Assembly: GCA_964411505.1 (NCBI GenBank) | Contig: CAYPLH010000031.1 | Location: forward strand, 1-44,098 | DNA from: CAYPLH01 sp964411505 | GTDB lineage: Bacteria > Bacillota > Clostridia > CAYPLH01 > DUMO01 | Direction: 5' to 3' | DNA: 44,098 nucleotides | In this document: piece after piece, positions 1 through 8,023 of the stretch | How the letters are laid out: each line of letters starts with the position of its first letter | Position numbering within the stretch: the first letter of the stretch is position 1 | The notes under the pieces: model-generated | The model's input: the letters and a program-made list of their open reading frames with translations, nothing else | What the model was told of the DNA's origin: nothing | Databases searched by the model: none | Program-made: the position numbers and the translations under genes

Positions 1-202
1 GCCTTCAACTAAATACTGTTTTATAGTTATACTAACAAACAGTGAATATTCTTTTTACGGACTACATATGCGTTCGACAATATTCGACAAAATTGGGGTT
101 GAACCCGGTACCTTTGCGAGGGAGAGCTGCGACTGAGCTTCTCACTTCCCAATGTATTGTTTACCGAACTGGGATGGTAGAGAAGTGTTAAAAAATTCAA
201 TC
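1..202. other. Intergenic left edge, no gene recognised
   Basis: I see no open reading frame or recognisable RNA gene here. The sequence from about 60 to 180 is richer in G+C than the A/T-rich flanks. It contains short direct repeats of TTCGACAA (around 73 and 85) and a weak inverted repeat (TCCCA near 147, TGGGA near 171). I compared the block with 5S rRNA and with a tRNA T-arm, and neither fits. Confidence 0.3.
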
Positions 203-239
203 AAAAAAGCAGACTGAAATCTTTGGCTTCAATCTGCTT
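203..239 (-). terminator. Rho-independent terminator of the ClpE-like gene
   Basis: Read on the minus strand, a 12-bp imperfect stem (arms at 228-239 and 207-219) is followed by a run of T (203-208). It lies 30 bases after the stop codon of the ClpE-like gene. Confidence 0.8.
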
Positions 240-268
240 CATACACTTAATAAATATAAAAAATGTCC

Positions 269-2590
269 TCAATTAAAAATCAGTTCACCGTCAATACAAT
301 CAATTTCAATTGTTTGCTCAGCTTGATACCTGCCTTTAAGACAAAGCTCTGCAAGCTTATCTTCGATAAACCGTTGAATTGTTCTTCTTAGCGGTCTTGC
401 TCCATACCTAATATCATATCCCTTTTCAAGTATGAAATCCTTTGCAGCCTGGCTTACTTTCAAACTAAACCCTTTTTCATGAACCGCATCAAATACTTCC
501 TTCAACATCAAGTCTACAATTTGTTCAAGCTCATTTCGGGATAGTTCATTAAATACAATGATTTCATCAATCCTGTTTAAGAACTCAGGTCTGAATATTT
601 CTTTGAGCACATCCATAATTCTGCTTTTGTGTGCATTGCTTTCATTATTTGAAAAGCCTATGGAATTTGCTTTAAGACTTGTTCCCGCATTTGATGTCAT
701 TATAATAACAGTATTTTCAAAATTAACAACCTTGCCATGGCTATCAGTTAAGCGCCCGTCTTCAAGAATCTGAAGCAGCATATTAAACACATCAGGATGC
801 GCTTTTTCTATCTCATCAAGAAGTATAACAGAATAAGGCTTTCTTCTTACCCTCTCGGACAATTGCCCTCCATCATCATATCCCACATATCCCGGAGGTG
901 CTCCAATCAATTTGGAAACAGTATGCTTTTCCATATATTCAGACATATCAAGACGAATTAGTGCATCTTCACTTCCAAACAGTTCACCAGCAAGCGTTTT
1001 TACAAGTTCTGTTTTTCCAACTCCGGTCGGTCCTATGAAAATAAAAGACGCCGGCTTTTTCTTCTTCTGGAAACCTGCACGGTTTCGCATAATTGCTTTG
1101 GATAAGCTTTTCACAGCATCATCTTGACCTACTACCCTTTTGTGCAATCTTTCATCAAGATTCAAAAGTTTTTCGGCTTCAATTTCAGTTATCTTCTGAA
1201 CGGGTATTTTTGTCCAAGCCTCAACAACATAAGCTACATCATCTAATGTGATTTCAATATCTTGATTTTTTTCCTCAAGCTTGGAAATGTTTTCGATAAG
1301 CTTGCATTCACGCACCTTCAAATCCGCAGCTTTTTGATAGTCCTCAATTGAGTCTGCAGAAATCGCATTCTCCTTTTCTTCCTGCACCTGTTCCAGTTCC
1401 ATCCGTAGCGCTTCAAGCTCAACTAAACCCTTATGCTTAAGGTTTACTCTGGAACCTGCCTCATCTATTACATCAATTGCCTTGTCAGGTAAAAACCTGT
1501 CAGTAATATACCTCTCAGATAACATCACAGCTGAGCAAATCACTTCATCAGGTATTTTTACTGTATGGTACTCTTCATAATAATGTCTAATACCCTTCAG
1601 AATTTCTATAGATTCCTCTATTGTTGGCTCATCCACCAAAACCGGCTGGAATCTTCTTTCAAGTGCAGAGTCCTTCTCTATATATTTTCTATATTCATTT
1701 AGTGTTGTAGAGCCAATGACCTGAATGTATCCTCTGGAAAGTGCAGGCTTTAGTATATTAGCTGCGTTCATAGCGCCTTCGGCTTCCCCTGCTCCCATAA
1801 TATTATGAAGCTCATCAATTATCAAAATTACGTTGCCCATAGTAGAGGCTTCTTCAATTATTCCTTTCATGCGACTCTCAAATTGTCCCCTAAATTGTGT
1901 TCCTGCTACTACTGATGTCAGATCTAAAAGGTATACATCTGTATTAAAGAGCTTGGCCGGAACTTGTTTTTCTACTATTCTTACTGCTAAACCTTCAGCT
2001 ATGGCTGTTTTGCCAACCCCCGGCTCTCCTATTAGCACTGGATTGTTTTTTGTCCTTCTATTCAGAATCTGAATAACCCTATCTATTTCCCTATGTCTTC
2101 CTATGACACGATCCAGACCATCCTCTTTTGCCAGTTGTGTAAGATTGGTGCCATAAAGATCAAGATACTTCTTTTTTCTACTTCTCTTTTGTGTTTTGGT
2201 CTTGGTGCTGCTACGGCTATTGTCTTTATCCGAACCGGGTAGCTCTTTTTTATTATTATCTTGCCCTCTACCATGATCATCATTTTTTTTCGAAAAAGCA
2301 CTATTAATAAAATTAAATAACAGATTATTGGGGTTTATTCCATTTTTATTATCTATATCATTATCAAAATTACTTGTTTCTAAATTTTCGAATAAGCCAC
2401 TCATCTGTTTATTAAGACTATCAAGATCCTCATCACTCATACCTGTTTGGTCAATAATCTGATTAACTGGCTGAATACCCTGCTTTTTTGCGCAAGACAG
2501 ACACAAACCCTCTTGGCTTTGTTCACCATTCGCAATTTTTGTAATAAATACAACTGCATAATTCTCTTTACACACCGAACACATTATCAT
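269..2590 (-). CDS. ClpE-like AAA+ protein unfoldase with N-terminal zinc finger
   Basis: This is a Hsp100/Clp ATPase of about 773 residues that would unfold substrates for ClpP. The N-terminus carries a zinc finger of two CxxC pairs (C4/C7 and C30/C33), like ClpE and McsA, then a low-complexity Asn/Asp/Lys/Ser-rich linker (about 40-140). There is no repeated Clp_N domain. Two AAA+ modules follow, with Walker A motifs GEPGVGKT and GPTGVGKT and a Walker B LIIDELHN. A short coiled middle region lies between them, and a ClpB_D2-small-type C-terminus ends the protein. The reading frame is open to 2626, but I chose ATG at 2590 because GGAG sits 8 bases upstream and the zinc finger then starts at residue 4, as in McsA. 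A TATAAT lies about 70 bases upstream of the open frame, with a poor -35. I see no CtsR box, although clpE genes often have one. Either ClpE or a ClpC-type paralogue is possible; the zinc finger favours ClpE. Confidence 0.85.
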   Translation of the reverse strand: MIMCSVCKENYAVVFITKIANGEQSQEGLCLSCAKKQGIQPVNQIIDQTGMSDEDLDSLNKQMSGLFENLETSNFDNDIDNKNGINPNNLLFNFINSAFSKKNDDHGRGQDNNKKELPGSDKDNSRSSTKTKTQKRSRKKKYLDLYGTNLTQLAKEDGLDRVIGRHREIDRVIQILNRRTKNNPVLIGEPGVGKTAIAEGLAVRIVEKQVPAKLFNTDVYLLDLTSVVAGTQFRGQFESRMKGIIEEASTMGNVILIIDELHNIMGAGEAEGAMNAANILKPALSRGYIQVIGSTTLNEYRKYIEKDSALERRFQPVLVDEPTIEESIEILKGIRHYYEEYHTVKIPDEVICSAVMLSERYITDRFLPDKAIDVIDEAGSRVNLKHKGLVELEALRMELEQVQEEKENAISADSIEDYQKAADLKVRECKLIENISKLEEKNQDIEITLDDVAYVVEAWTKIPVQKITEIEAEKLLNLDERLHKRVVGQDDAVKSLSKAIMRNRAGFQKKKKPASFIFIGPTGVGKTELVKTLAGELFGSEDALIRLDMSEYMEKHTVSKLIGAPPGYVGYDDGGQLSERVRRKPYSVILLDEIEKAHPDVFNMLLQILEDGRLTDSHGKVVNFENTVIIMTSNAGTSLKANSIGFSNNESNAHKSRIMDVLKEIFRPEFLNRIDEIIVFNELSRNELEQIVDLMLKEVFDAVHEKGFSLKVSQAAKDFILEKGYDIRYGARPLRRTIQRFIEDKLAELCLKGRYQAEQTIEIDCIDGELIFN

Positions 2591-2825
2591 CTTGTCATCT
2601 CCAATCTGCCGACCACCGTAGTACAACCTATATATGAATAATAATCATTCTACTGTAAAAACTTACACTTTGATTATAGCATATTTATTAATCATGGTCT
2701 AAACAATTATTATCCATTTTCCATGCACTTCAATCAGTTTTATTATTTGTAGATGACCATTCAGGTAGCGCACTTAATGTGCAATTGGCTCTGTTTTGCT
2801 ACACATATATAAATATAAATTTCCT

Positions 2826-5678
2826 TTACACTACCTGATCAGTCATGTAAGTGCCGTCTAAGACCTGTTTTAAAAACATTCCGGTATAGGATTTTTCATT
2901 ATCTGCCACCTGCTCAGGTATTCCTTCAGCAACTATATATCCACCTTTATTGCCTCCCTCAGGACCAAGGTCGATAATGTAATCAGCTGTTTTTATGACA
3001 TCAAGATTATGCTCAATAACCACAACTGTATTTCCGGAATCTACTAGCCTCTGCAAGATATTAATCAACTTGTGAACATCAGCTATGTGAAGTCCAGTAG
3101 TTGGTTCATCCAGTAAATACATTGTTCTTCCAGTGCTCCTTTTAGAAAGCTCTGTAGCCAGCTTAACGCGCTGAGCTTCACCTCCTGAGAGTGTGGTGGA
3201 AGACTGACCTAGCTTTATATATCCAAGACCTACATCATATAACGTTTCCAACTTATTTTTGATTCTCGGTATGTTTTTGAAAAACTCTAGAGCATCCTCT
3301 ACAGTCATGTCAAGAACATCAGCTATGCTTTTTCCTTTATATTTTGCTTCTAAAGTTTCACGGTTGTATCTTTTCCCATTGCATACTTCACAAGGTACAA
3401 AGACATCCGGAAGAAAATGCATTTCGATTTTAATAATACCGTCGCCCCTACACGCTTCGCATCTACCGCCCTTTACGTTAAAACTGAAACGTCCGGGTTT
3501 GTATCCCCTCATTTTAGCTTCTACGGTATTTGAATAAACCTCTCTTATCAAGTCAAATACCCCGGTATAAGTAGCTGGATTTGACCTTGGTGTTCTCCCA
3601 ATGGGCGACTGATCTATATCAATTACTTTATCAAGATGCTCAAGTCCGGTCATTCCACTGTGTTCTCCTGCATGGCATCTTGCACGATTCAATTCGGATG
3701 CTAGCTTTTTATATAAAATTTCCCTCACCAATGAACTCTTGCCAGACCCCGAAACTCCGGTCACACAAGTAAATACGCCAAGCGGAAACCTTGCAGTGAT
3801 GTTCTTTAAATTATTTTCCCTAGCACCTATGACTTCAAGCCATTTGCCATTAGGTTTTCTCCTTGTATCCGGCACCTCAATCTTGCGCTTTTCGCTAAGA
3901 TAAAGCCCAGTCAGGGAATTGGCATTTGCTTTAATGTCTTCAACCGCTCCTGTTGCTACAATCTGACCACCATGTATACCCGGACCTGGTCCCATATCAA
4001 TAATGTAGTCGGCAGCATACATAGTATCCTGATCATGTTCAACAACTATTAGCGAATTACCTAAATCTCTTAATTTCTTTAATGTGCCAAGGAGTTTTTT
4101 ATTGTCTCTTTGGTGAAGTCCTATACTCGGCTCATCGAGAATATAAATCACCCCCATAAGCCCCGAACCAATCTGTGTTGCAAGCCTTATCCTTTGAGCT
4201 TCTCCCCCGGATAAAGTAGCTGCCGCCCTTGATAGTGTAAGATAATCCAAACCTACATCCATAAGAAAATCAATTCGACCTTTAATTTCCTTCAATACCT
4301 GATCCGCTATTAACTGCTGCCTTGGTGTTATGCTTAGTTCATTAAAAAAACTCTTTATTTCTACTATAGGCAAACATGATAATTCATATAAGTTGATGCC
4401 ACCTACCGTCACCGCTAGGCTTTCTTTCTTTAACCTGGCTCCTTTGCAGTCAGGACAGGAATTGTTCCCCATAAAGCTTTCATAATAGCGTTTTTGACTT
4501 TCGGACTGTGTTTCCATATATCTTCTTTGGGCAATATTAATTACTCCTTCAAAAGCTGCCATAAACGAGCCGCTACCATAGTTACGGTCATAATCAACCT
4601 TTATCTTTTTACCTTTAGTGCCATATAATATTATATCAACAATACTGGTAGGAAGCTTTTCTATTGGAGTATCAAGGTCGAACCCATAATGCTTTGAAAG
4701 AGCATCAAAAAACATTCTTGAGCCGGCATTCTCTTTTTCAAGGTTCCAGCCACCCAGTTTTACGGCACCTTCAGTTAACGAAAGCGATTTGTCTGGCATA
4801 ACAAGACTTTCATCCAGTTTTAGAAGAGTGCCAAGACCACTGCATGTTAGACATGCTCCATAGGGATTGTTAAAGGAAAACATTCTGGGAGAAAACTCTT
4901 CAACGCTAATTCCACAATCAACACATGCAAAATTCTGGCTGAATAAAAGCTCCTCTTCTCCTAATACATCAATTAATGCAAGGCCGCTACTCAGGCTTAA
5001 AACAGTCTCAAGGGAATCGCCAAGCCGGTTTTGGATATCCGGTCTTATTATCAACCTGTCAACTACAATATCAATATTATGCTTTTTGTTTTTATCAAGC
5101 TTGATTTCTTCACCTATATCATAAATCGAGCCATCAACTCTTACACGCACATAACCGCTTTTCCTTATGTCGTCCAAGAGTTTGCTGTATTCTCCTTTTC
5201 GTCCTCTTACAACAGGTGCTAAAAGTTGAATTCTTGTTCCCTCTTCTAAAGACATAATCTGGTCCACCATTTGATCTACTGTCTGTTGGGAAATCTCCTT
5301 GCCGCAAATATAGCAATGAGGGGTACCTATTCTGGCATAAAGGAGTCTAAGGTAATCATGGATTTCTGTTATCGTTCCTACGGTAGACCTTGGGTTTTTG
5401 CTTGTTGTTTTCTGATCAATTGAAATAGCCGGTGATAATCCTTCAATGTAGTCAACTCGAGGTTTTTCCATCTGACCCAAAAATTGTCTGGCATATGAAG
5501 ACAAAGATTCCATATATCGTCTCTGACCTTCTGCATATATAGTATCAAAGGCGAGAGTCGATTTGCCTGAACCACTGATTCCGGTTATAACCACAAGCTT
5601 GTCCCTTGGTATTTCAATATCTACATTCTTCAAGTTATGTTCTTTTGCACCTTTAATGCATATATTTTCTCTTATCAT
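2826..5678 (-). CDS. uvrA: UvrA, excinuclease ABC subunit A
   Basis: UvrA is the damage-sensing ATPase of nucleotide excision repair. It dimerises, scans DNA with UvrB and loads UvrB at lesions. The 950-residue length is normal. Two ABC-type nucleotide-binding halves are visible: Walker A GISGSGKST near residue 31 and GVSGSGKSS near 640, each with an LSGGEAQR signature (one about 490, one about 830). Zinc-binding Cys pairs are present (CYICG near 120, CVDCG and CLTC near 255-280, CEAC and CEVC near 740-765). The gene follows uvrB with a 33-base gap, so the two form a uvrB-uvrA operon. AGGTG precedes the ATG. The function is certain from the motifs. Confidence 0.98.
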   Translation of the reverse strand: MIRENICIKGAKEHNLKNVDIEIPRDKLVVITGISGSGKSTLAFDTIYAEGQRRYMESLSSYARQFLGQMEKPRVDYIEGLSPAISIDQKTTSKNPRSTVGTITEIHDYLRLLYARIGTPHCYICGKEISQQTVDQMVDQIMSLEEGTRIQLLAPVVRGRKGEYSKLLDDIRKSGYVRVRVDGSIYDIGEEIKLDKNKKHNIDIVVDRLIIRPDIQNRLGDSLETVLSLSSGLALIDVLGEEELLFSQNFACVDCGISVEEFSPRMFSFNNPYGACLTCSGLGTLLKLDESLVMPDKSLSLTEGAVKLGGWNLEKENAGSRMFFDALSKHYGFDLDTPIEKLPTSIVDIILYGTKGKKIKVDYDRNYGSGSFMAAFEGVINIAQRRYMETQSESQKRYYESFMGNNSCPDCKGARLKKESLAVTVGGINLYELSCLPIVEIKSFFNELSITPRQQLIADQVLKEIKGRIDFLMDVGLDYLTLSRAAATLSGGEAQRIRLATQIGSGLMGVIYILDEPSIGLHQRDNKKLLGTLKKLRDLGNSLIVVEHDQDTMYAADYIIDMGPGPGIHGGQIVATGAVEDIKANANSLTGLYLSEKRKIEVPDTRRKPNGKWLEVIGARENNLKNITARFPLGVFTCVTGVSGSGKSSLVREILYKKLASELNRARCHAGEHSGMTGLEHLDKVIDIDQSPIGRTPRSNPATYTGVFDLIREVYSNTVEAKMRGYKPGRFSFNVKGGRCEACRGDGIIKIEMHFLPDVFVPCEVCNGKRYNRETLEAKYKGKSIADVLDMTVEDALEFFKNIPRIKNKLETLYDVGLGYIKLGQSSTTLSGGEAQRVKLATELSKRSTGRTMYLLDEPTTGLHIADVHKLINILQRLVDSGNTVVVIEHNLDVIKTADYIIDLGPEGGNKGGYIVAEGIPEQVADNEKSYTGMFLKQVLDGTYMTDQVV

Positions 5679-5711
5679 TAATACACCTGCTTCTATCTAT
5701 TATTAGATTGA

Positions 5712-7691
5712 CTACTTCAAGTATTTCTCTAACTCAATTATTTTATCTCTCAATTTTGCTGCTTTTTCAAATTGAAGATCCCTTGCTGCAGTTTTCATTT
5801 TGTCTCTGAGATCTACAATGAGCTCAGTTATCTCTCCAATGTTCATTACCTCTTTATTTATTTCAACGGTATATTTTTCTTGCTCTTCAGCTACTTTTGT
5901 AGCTTCTATAACATCCCTTACACCTTTGCTTATTGACTTTGGAGTAATATTGTGTTTGATGTTGTAATCCATCTGAATGGATCTTCTTCGATTTGTTTCA
6001 TCAATAGCTCTGCGCATGGAGTTAGTTACAAGATCTGCGTACATTATTACCTTTCCTTCAACATTCCTTGCAGCTCGTCCAATTGTCTGTATAAGTGACG
6101 TTTCAGAACGCAAAAAGCCTTCCTTGTCTGCATCCAGTATAGCTACAAGAGAAACTTCAGGTAAATCCAAGCCCTCTCGTAGCAAGTTTATACCTACAAG
6201 TACATCGAAAACACCAAGCCTTAAATCCCTTATAATTTCCATTCGCTCCAAGGTATCAACATCCGAATGTAGATACCTTACTTTTATGTCAAGATCATTA
6301 AGATAATCTGTAAGATCCTCAGCCATCTTCTTTGTAAGAGTAGTAACAAGAACCCGGTGCTTTTTCTGTATTCTTTGGTTTATTTCTCCTATAAGATCAT
6401 CAACCTGCCCCGTTACCGGTTTTACCACTATCTCCGGATCAATAAGTCCTGTCGGGCGTAAAATCTGCTCAACTATTACTGCGGAATTCTCCCTTTCATA
6501 TTTGCTCGGTGTAGCACTGACAAATACTACCTGGTTGAGCCTAGTTTCAAACTCTTCAAATGTCAAAGGTCTATTGTCAAAAGCTGAAGGTAGCCTGAAT
6601 CCATACTCGACAAGCGATTCCTTCCTGGATCTGTCTCCTTTATACATGGCACCTATCTGTGGGACGGTTACATGAGATTCGTCAATTATCATAAGATAAT
6701 CCTTTGGGAAATAGTCAAGAAGTGTATAAGGCGCACTACCCGCTGCTCTTCCGCTTATGTGTCTTGAATAATTTTCTATACCCTGGCAAAAGCCTATCTC
6801 TCTCATCATCTCAAGATCGTATCTTGTCCTTTGCTCAAGCCTTTGGTATTCGAGAAGCTTATTGTTGTCTTTTAAAAGCTTGAGATGTTCCTTTAGCTCC
6901 TTTTCAATGCTCACAACTGCACCTTCCATTTTCTCGCTTGTAGTTGCATAGTGAGATGCTGGGAAAACCGCAATATGATTTCTGGTTCCTTTTATCTCTC
7001 CGGTCAGTGAATCTACTTCAGTTATTCTGTCAATTTCATCTCCAAAAAACTCCACCCTTAAAACTCCACCCGAAGAAGATGACGGATATATTTCAAGAAC
7101 ATCACCTCTTACACGAAAAGTACCTCTGCGAAAATCAATTTCATTTCTGGTATAGTGCATATCAACCAGCTTATAAATTACCTCGTCCCGGTCCCTCACC
7201 ATACCAGGTCGTAGCGAGAGCATTAACTCAGTGTAATCTTCAGGATCACCCAAACCATAAATACAGGAAACACTGGCCACAACAATTACATTTCGAGTCT
7301 CAAACAGCGCTGCTGTAGCAGCGTGCCTTAACTTATCTATTTCATCGTTTATTGATGAGTCCTTTTCGATATAGGTATCTGTCCTTGGTATATAGGCTTC
7401 AGGTTGGTAGTAGTCATAATAACTCACAAAGTATTCCACTGCACTATCAGGGAAGAACTCTCTAAATTCACTGCAAAGCTGGGCAGCTAGCGTTTTGTTG
7501 TGCGCAATTACAAGTGTAGGCCGTTGCACTCTTTCTATTACATTAGCCATGGTAAAAGTTTTCCCTGACCCAGTTACTCCTAGGAGAGTCTGAAATCTGT
7601 TACCACGGTTTATACTTTTACATAGCTCGTCTACTGCCTCGGGCTGGTCACCATCAAGTCTATAATCAGAAACTATTTTAAACTCGTCCAA
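5712..7691 (-). CDS. uvrB: UvrB, excinuclease ABC subunit B
   Basis: UvrB is the helicase-like damage-verification subunit of nucleotide excision repair. It is handed to the lesion by UvrA and then recruits UvrC. At 659 residues it is a normal length. It has Walker A GVTGSGKT (about 39-46), the beta-hairpin region rich in Tyr (YYDYYQPEAYIPRTDTY, about 92-108), a DESH Walker B, helicase motif VI QTIGRAARN, and a C-terminal UVR coiled-coil motif (LQFEKAAKLRDKI, about 641-653) that contacts UvrC. Translation starts at TTG 7691 behind AGGTG. It is the first gene of the uvrB-uvrA operon and has a consensus promoter with an SOS-type palindrome about 125 bases upstream. No uvrC is in the window. Confidence 0.98.
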   Translation of the reverse strand: MDEFKIVSDYRLDGDQPEAVDELCKSINRGNRFQTLLGVTGSGKTFTMANVIERVQRPTLVIAHNKTLAAQLCSEFREFFPDSAVEYFVSYYDYYQPEAYIPRTDTYIEKDSSINDEIDKLRHAATAALFETRNVIVVASVSCIYGLGDPEDYTELMLSLRPGMVRDRDEVIYKLVDMHYTRNEIDFRRGTFRVRGDVLEIYPSSSSGGVLRVEFFGDEIDRITEVDSLTGEIKGTRNHIAVFPASHYATTSEKMEGAVVSIEKELKEHLKLLKDNNKLLEYQRLEQRTRYDLEMMREIGFCQGIENYSRHISGRAAGSAPYTLLDYFPKDYLMIIDESHVTVPQIGAMYKGDRSRKESLVEYGFRLPSAFDNRPLTFEEFETRLNQVVFVSATPSKYERENSAVIVEQILRPTGLIDPEIVVKPVTGQVDDLIGEINQRIQKKHRVLVTTLTKKMAEDLTDYLNDLDIKVRYLHSDVDTLERMEIIRDLRLGVFDVLVGINLLREGLDLPEVSLVAILDADKEGFLRSETSLIQTIGRAARNVEGKVIMYADLVTNSMRRAIDETNRRRSIQMDYNIKHNITPKSISKGVRDVIEATKVAEEQEKYTVEINKEVMNIGEITELIVDLRDKMKTAARDLQFEKAAKLRDKIIELEKYLK

Positions 7692-7814
7692 AAATTATCA
7701 CCTGTCTAACATCTAATAAAACTTCGCTTGTAATATAATTATCACCCAAAATGCCAGTTTATCAACTTGCCTTTTGAACAATCATAATTTTTATATGCGA
7801 TATATTTCTATAAA

Positions 7815-7842
7815 ATTATACCACATTGAAATCAGATGTCAA
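7815..7842 (-). promoter_or_regulatory. Sigma-A promoter of uvrB-uvrA
   Basis: On the minus strand a perfect TTGACA (7837-7842) and TATAAT (7815-7820) are separated by 16 bases. It is the only good promoter upstream of uvrB, and its -35 touches an SOS-type palindrome. Confidence 0.8.
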
Positions 7843-7853
7843 ACATATGTTTG
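7840..7853. promoter_or_regulatory. Probable LexA (SOS) operator of uvrB-uvrA
   Basis: The 14-base palindrome CAAACATATGTTTG overlaps the edge of the uvrB -35 box. The Gram-positive SOS box is CGAAC-N4-GTTCG. This site has the central spacing and the symmetrical AAC/GTT half-sites, but A and T replace the inner G and C. uvrB is a classic SOS gene, so LexA control is the natural reading. Binding is inferred only. Confidence 0.6.
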
Positions 7854-7871
7854 CATAGTAATATTTGGACA

Positions 7872-7910
7872 TAAAAACCGGCAGGGAGCGTGTGTTTAAA
7901 GCCCTGCCGG
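7872..7910 (-). terminator. Terminator of the parE-parC-like operon
   Basis: On the minus strand a perfect 9-bp stem CCGGCAGGG/CCCTGCCGG (7902-7910 and 7878-7886) is followed by TTTTT (7873-7877). It lies about 115 bases after the parC-like stop codon. Confidence 0.88.
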
Positions 7911-8023
7911 ATATTCCCTGTAAAGCCAACAGCCTAAAGCTACTGCATTCTATCAAGGAGCAAGCATCTTTCCATATTGCCAGCCTTACCAACTTTTCAA
8001 CTTCCAACTTTCCAACTTTCCAA

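Noticed and set aside
60..180. 5S rRNA or tRNA fragment at the left edge
   Set aside because: Only short similarities (for example to a T-arm); stems do not pair when the cloverleaf or 5S pattern is tried.
2101..2301. Short minus-strand reading frame inside the ClpE-like gene
   Set aside because: It is an overlapping frame in the low-complexity linker, with no ribosome binding site and no family.
8000..8023. Repeated CCAACTTT units as a regulatory array
   Set aside because: Only three to four imperfect short units near the parC-like stop codon; most likely simple-sequence slippage.
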